From Impatiens glandulifera (Eukaryota; Streptophyta; Magnoliopsida; Ericales; Balsaminaceae): a stretch of DNA of 64,000 bases. The position numbers and the translations under genes were made by a program. Location: assembly GCF_907164915.1 (NCBI RefSeq), contig NC_061862.1, positions 124,372,641-124,436,640 on the forward strand. The letters are read 5' to 3'. Below the pieces are notes generated by a model, which ran no database searches, was not told the DNA's origin, and saw nothing but the letters and a program-made list of their open reading frames with translations. Of this stretch, positions 59,293 through 64,000 are shown one piece after another (position 1 is the first letter of the stretch; every line of letters starts with the position of its first letter).

Positions 59293-60310
59293 TTATAGAA
59301 GATAAAGTTGTGAAGTAAATCTTATGCTTTTGGGCATTGTTTGTTGTTTATAATTCACGGTCAACAAATGCGCCCAAGCATGAATGATACCATTGTCTAG
59401 CCATTTATTGTTCTCTAGACTAATGAATACATCGCGCGTCAAGTTCATGAATGCAGTCGCGAATAAATTTCCATGCAAAACACAATAACATATTGTTAGA
59501 CTTTTAATTTTTCATAAATAAGTGTTAATAGAAAACATTACATTGGGTTATGTCCTTCTAGAAAGATAAACCCCGAAGTTTATGCTTTAAAGTCAATCTA
59601 TCTACATCCTTAAAAAGTTTATAGAAGTAGGGGATCTCAATGTCATTGACAATTTTATCACCCTCTTTTTGGACTTTGAGGATGGAGGAGATATTGATTC
59701 GGAGGGTGGAGGAGAAACTACTTCAGAGAGTGACAGAACCATTGCTTCTTTCGGCATTCCCAAGACTTGAATTAGTGAAGGAGGAACTTCTATTAGTACA
59801 ATTTTTAGGGTCTTTAACTCCTCGGTGAATATTTGCCTTCTCAAAGCTATTTAGGAAGGTACTTATGATGAATGCATTATGTTTTATTAGCTCGGTAAGA
59901 GAGAGAATATTGGTTTTAAATATATTAAGTTCATTAATGTTAAGAGCCTAAGATATGTATTCTAGCTTTTGTGCACCTTCTGCCAATAGTTGTGCAGCCT
60001 CTAAAATTATTTTGAACGTATTCACAAAAATTGATGACAATTTCTTATTAGGCATCATAGTCTCACGCTGCTCTTTTTAAGAAAGATCCTTCTCAGGTAG
60101 ATCATTGGAAGGTTAATCCCCCTCTTGAATAATTAGAATGCATGCAATAGCTCTACCCTATCCAAACCCCTCATGTTTGGAGTCATAAGGAACTCTCTCG
60201 TACACCCTATCGTCGTCCAAGCATCCCAAAATTGGGAAACGCTTGAGGATGTTTTAGTGTACCATGTACTCAATGACTCGGTCTAAGTAGCACAACTGAT
60301 CTATTAGCAT
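59293..60310 (-). pseudogene. Ulp1-like transposon gene, central and C-terminal part
   Basis: Minus strand from 60310: QLCYLDRVIEYMV, RFPILGCLDDDRVYERVPYD, KHEGFG, then helical sequence, a Ser/Pro linker (59844-59602), and KWLDNGIIHAWAHLLTVNY (59478-59293). The last part resembles the start of plant Ulp1-like (C48) peptidase domains with WLxDxxIxAW. The catalytic His/Asp/Cys part is absent: the frame stops at 59293. Such genes are carried by Mutator-type elements in many plants. 5' part at 60360-60510 and 61893-62297. Confidence 0.6.
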
Positions 60311-60359
60311 ATATAAACAGATTATCGATAAATATATCTAATAAACTACAATAGTGTAC

Positions 60360-60515
60360 TTAAATGTAAATTAATTGTTCAATTACCAAAAGAAACGTCA
60401 AATGTCCATGCAAATGTGACTTTTATTGTCATGCCACTTTAGAGCACTATCCACCCGTCTATTTAAGGTGAACTTGCACCAGTTGAAATCTTTTAATTTT
60501 GAAACATACAACACA
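60360..60515 (-). pseudogene. Ulp1-like transposon gene, middle exon
   Basis: Minus strand NWCKFTLNRRVDSALKWHDN, a segment that in this family precedes the LQLLYLDRI block, here at 60310 after a short intron-like gap. The LINE at 60528 interrupts just upstream. Confidence 0.5.
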
Positions 60516-60527
60516 AATTCTTATGGT

Positions 60528-61635
60528 CTGGTCACTAAAGAAGATACTAAAGCTTAAGGACAACATTATACCTTTATTCGAGATCCGATCAGAAAATGGT
60601 TGAAGAACCTTGTTTTGGCATGAAACATAGTTTGAAAGTCTGCCCATTATACTAAAAACAGAATTTGGGGGAGTGCGTATAAGAATAGACTATATTGTTG
60701 TCTCAGTGAGAGATATACAAAAAGGGGAATGGAACACACTATTGAGACGAGTTCCAGAGGGTGTAAAGACACTTGATCACATCCAAACTTTATAGCTTAA
60801 TGATACTATTTATTCACATGTTTGGAAGGTTGAAAATAATGGAAAGTTCAATTCAAACTTATCTTGGGATTCTATTCGCAAGAGTGGGGAGAATGTGGGT
60901 TGGTTTCATGTCGTCTGGTCCTCCAAGGTCATTCCAAGGCAGTAATTTGTGTTGTGGTTGTTGTTTAGGAGAAGGCTATCAACTAGAGATCATATCAAGA
61001 GATTCATTGATATTCCAGATATTACGGATATTAGTTTTGTGTTATGTGACAGAAATGAGGAAACAATGGATTATTTGTTCGGTTGTTGCCCGTTTGCTAA
61101 AGTTTTGTGGAAGAGATTCTCGAGGTGCATGGGATTGACAAGTTTTCCATTGGAATGGAAAGACATTAAGGAAGAAGTTATCATTAAAACAAGAGGTAAT
61201 CGGTTTTCTACTAATGTTTTCAAGTGTGGATTTGCTTCGACTATATATCACGTATGGGAAGAAAGGAATGTGGGAGTATTTTCTAGAGTTTGGCGAGACG
61301 AGGAGCAAGTTTGGAATGATATTGCTATGGACAGATAATCTATAATCCACACATAGAGGCGTATACCCATAACGTCGGATAATTGGATGCTATGTAAAGA
61401 ATGGGGTATTAATTTCAAGAAAGTCACAAAGTTGAACTTGTATAAGACGCTTTAGTTGTTTAAAATTTGTGTTTGTAATTTTGTTTAATCGTGTGTGTTT
61501 TTTTGGATGATTCATTTTCTTTCTAAAGTATTAAATCTAGGATTTGTCTAGATTGATACAAATAAACTCATGCTGTTTTTTTTCTTTTTCTTTTGGGATT
61601 TTTAATGAAATGGCAAATTAGTCGTTTTCCCCAAA
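60528..61635 (+). pseudogene. LINE C-terminal fragment with zf-RVT domain
   Basis: Starts [11 protein letters not shown], proceeds through HVVWSSKVIPRxxFVLWLLF, CDRNEETMDYLFGCCPFA, and WEERNVGVF to a stop at 61338, then a 3' UTR with GGGATTTTTAATGAAATGGC. Same family as 42385-46775. First third in another frame. 5'-truncated; target-site duplication not found. Confidence 0.8.
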
Positions 61636-61639
61636 AAAT

Positions 61640-61892
61640 AGTGAATCTCTTTACATGGCCCCCTGCCAAGTGATTTATATTAAAATTTATTGTATATATT
61701 TCAATTTTCAATAAAGGGTATTTTATATTTATATTATTAAAATGTATATTGAGATAAATGAATTGAAATAGTGTAAGATATTGGATTTGGGATAAAATTA
61801 AAAAACAACAATATCAAACAAGCTCCTAGTCTCAACCGGATTTTACCAACGTTAAGATACCTAGTCCTAAATAACAACCTCATGGTATTAAT
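61640..61892. other. Non-coding gap within the Ulp1-like gene
   Basis: AT-rich, probably intron; includes one GAATCTCTTTACATGG motif. Confidence 0.35.
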
Positions 61893-62297
61893 CTATATTA
61901 ATATAAGTATACATGTATAGTTATGAATAGAGAATGTAGAACTAAGTAGAAATTGGGGTATACCTACACTATGGATTTTGAGAAGTCCAAAAAAAACTAT
62001 AGACAACATAAACAACAAAGTATATCTTAAAGTTGTTGTCTCTAGCTTTGTTTTATAGAATTTTTTAGGGCTTCCCTTGTCCTCGTTAATTTCACATCTC
62101 CTTCTCCACGCCCTCAACTTGTCCTTGTACTCCATATCGTCAAAGTCGACTCTAATTGACTCTTCAATTTCTAATTCTCCTCTCAGGATGTTCAAAAATA
62201 CATATTGAACATCCTCTTTATTAATGTGTACCTCCTCTCCACTATTCAGAATGCCACTTCCACGAAGCGAGAAATAAGTACGAGGCTTTCTAGGCAA
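61893..62297 (-). pseudogene. Ulp1-like transposon gene, N-terminal domain
   Basis: Reads KEDVQYVFLNILRGELEIEE, then LRAWRRRCEINEDKGSPKKF and a hydrophobic segment. The order (D-V-x-x-V/x-x-x-L-x-x-G, acidic spacer, WRxRxxI, SPK) matches the N-terminal region of plant Ulp1/DUF1985-like transposon proteins. No ATG start is seen; the 5' end is missing at the gypsy boundary near 62340. Confidence 0.55.
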
Positions 62298-62339
62298 GAT
62301 CTAGTATATACATCGATTCATAAACAGGTTGACTATGAC

Positions 62340-62830
62340 AAGTGATCCTTTATTTAAACTTTTAATGAAAAACAAAGATTCGTTTGGGATGACACTTGTC
62401 AAAATGCATTTGAGAAGATAAAGGGGTACCTCAAGAATCCTCATATTCTAATGCCACCAAAAACAGGCTTGTCGTTAATCATATATTTAATAGTCACGGA
62501 AAATGCGATGGGTAGTCTACTAGCCCAAGAAAACGAAGAGAACGCGTAAGTCGCAGTCTACTAATTAAGCAACCACATGATAAGTTACGAACTTAATTAC
62601 TCGCTAGTAGAAAAGGTGTGTTGGGCCCTAACTTGGGTCACTAAGAGGCTAAGGCATTGCATGAAAGCCCTGCACACAGTCAAGTTGGTGTCAAGACTCA
62701 ATCCAATTCATCATTTATTCCATAAAATGCTTTTGTCGCCTAGATTCACTAAGTGAATGATGATGATATCGGAGTACGACATCGAGTATATAGTTCAAAA
62801 ATCTATCAAGGGAAGTGTTGTAGCAGACTT
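62340..62830 (+). pseudogene. Gypsy reverse-transcriptase RNase H
   Basis: FVWDDTCQNAFEKIKGYL, LSLIIYLIVTENAMGSLLAQ, SLVEKVCWALTWVTKRLRH and IKGSVVADFLADQP in order, in changing frames with stops. This is the RNase H attached to reverse transcriptase; the polymerase itself is missing to the left. Confidence 0.82.
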
Positions 62831-62859
62831 TCTTGCAGACCAACCAATCAAAGTTGAAG

Positions 62860-62945
62860 ACGACGAGGAGTAAGCATTCCCAGACGATGAGGAGTTAGCA
62901 TTCCCAAACGACGAGGAGTTAGCATTCACAGACGACGAGGTGATG
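62860..62945 (+). repeat. In-frame 27-bp repeat in the RNase H linker
   Basis: GACGAGGAGTTAGCATTCCC recurs three to four times, giving DDEELAFP units between the two RNase H domains. Confidence 0.85.
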
Positions 62946-63240
62946 ACTATCAATCCTACAACATACATGCTACTCTTCGATGGAGCTTCATGCAAATAAG
63001 GTTATGGAATCGGAATATTACTCATCGATCTTGTGGGAACATACAACCCAATCTTAGTCAAACTCGAAAATCCCGTGATGAACAATGAAATAGAGTACGA
63101 AACATGCATTTATGCCTTGAATATTGCTCACGAAAAAGGAGCGAGAGGACTAAAAGTGGTAGGAGACTTGAATTTAGTCATTTTACAAGCTAATGGTGAA
63201 TGGCAAGTCAAATGAGAGAATCTTAAACCCTACCATTAAT
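62946..63240 (+). pseudogene. Second (archaeal-like) RNase H domain
   Basis: LLFDGASCK with the first catalytic Asp, a GIGILL strand, NNEIEYETCIYALNIAHEKG with the Glu, and VVGDLNLVILQANGEWQVK with the second Asp. A second RNase H between RNase H and integrase is the mark of the Tat lineage of Ty3/gypsy. One stop after SCK. Confidence 0.8.
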
Positions 63241-63399
63241 ACTTATCAACTATAATGACTAAGTTTGAACATGTGACATTCACACATGCTCCGATAAGTC
63301 AGAAACGATTCACAGACGCGTTGGCCACATTAGCAGCCATGATGTAAATCCTAGAAGAAATCAAGGTTAAGTCTTTAAGATTCGTTAGAAACAGAAATG

Positions 63400-64000
63400 A
63401 GAATTTGAGAGAAGGATGATAGCCATACCGAAGTAGAGCCCAAAGCGTGGTTCGAATATCTATAGAAGTACGTCGAGCATGGAGAGTATCCTTAACACTT
63501 CCATAAGAAAAAGAGAAGAGCTCTACGCCAATACGCAACCAACTACGTGTTACTCATAGGAAAGCTATATTGATGTTCCTTCGATGGGCAGAACATGCTA
63601 TGCATCGACCAACCTCAAGCATCTCATATCATGAAGGAAGTACATGCAAGAACATGTGGCCCACACATGAACAAATCAACACTCTCTAAGAAGATCCTTC
63701 GTTTTGGCTATTACTGGTAGAGCATGGAACATGAATGTTAGAGTATGTTAAGAAGTGTCATCAATGTCAAGTCTACGCGAACTTGAAGCACACTCTAGTA
63801 TCTCTACTATACAACATGACCTCACCATGGACATTCTCGTCATGGGGAATATATATGATTAGAAAAATATATCCTCACGTTTCGAACGGACATGAGTTCA
63901 TCCTTGTAGCTATCGATTATTTCACAAAGTGGGTCGAAACTCAATCATACAAGGTGCTCAAATCATCACATGTTGACAAGTTCATACGCAACAACATCAT
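63400..64000 (+). pseudogene. Gypsy integrase, N-terminal and start of core
   Basis: Zinc-binding region IMKEVHARTCGPHMN and KKCHQCQ (H-H-C-C), then the core start AIDYFTKWVE and the following YKVLKSSHVDKFIR. It runs off the window. The left window end begins with the same stretch, so the two fragments can be compared directly there. Confidence 0.82.

Overview
The window is plant nuclear DNA: AT-rich and dominated by transposable elements nested in one another. All element types are typical of angiosperms: Tat-type Ty3/gypsy, Ty1/copia, CACTA, hAT, PIF/Harbinger, LINE, tRNA-derived SINE, Helitron, and a Mutator-associated Ulp1-like gene. It also holds a plastid ndhG fragment and a small secreted cysteine-rich peptide gene with a plant-type intron. 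The second ORF of the large LTR element resembles proteins I recall from Lamiales genomes such as Gesneriaceae. That taxonomic hint is weak. Nothing prokaryotic is present.

Layout. 1-14 kb: a decayed Tat-type gypsy element (integrase at 1-780) interrupted by a complete 10-kb LTR retrotransposon (1761-11812, target-site duplication TGGTA), followed by a long hairpin-forming minisatellite (12.3-14.1 kb). 14.5-19.3 kb: LTR-like sequence and a dead copia element on the minus strand. 19.8-47.2 kb: an old tandem segmental duplication. Copy A (19.8-25.6 kb) carries the only host gene that looks intact, a two-exon defensin-like peptide gene (25009-25378, minus). Copy B (27.5-47.2 kb) was inflated by insertions: a LINE, into whose reverse transcriptase an 11.2-kb CACTA element jumped (28423-39594, duplication GAG), and then, inside the duplicate peptide gene, plastid DNA plus a second LINE that itself holds a gag-protease LTR element (43349-46527). 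47.2-53 kb: a hAT MITE, a LINE ORF1 remnant and a PIF/Harbinger remnant. 53-57.7 kb: an LTR-like repeat split by a 3.45-kb Helitron made of ~310-bp tandem units. 57.7-62.3 kb: an LTR fragment, a SINE and a Ulp1-like transposon gene split by a LINE. 62.3-64 kb: RNase H, second RNase H and integrase of another Tat-type element.

Almost no gene here is functional as written. The elements' structural ends (TIRs, LTRs, PBS, PPT, Helitron hairpin, duplications) are often much better preserved than their coding regions, so insertion order can be read directly. The most unusual items are the pol-less LTR element with its own promoter-driven RGG-box ORF, the Helitron whose tandem units carry tRNA-like pol III boxes, the apparently composite CACTA element, and the intact peptide gene beside its four-times interrupted duplicate.
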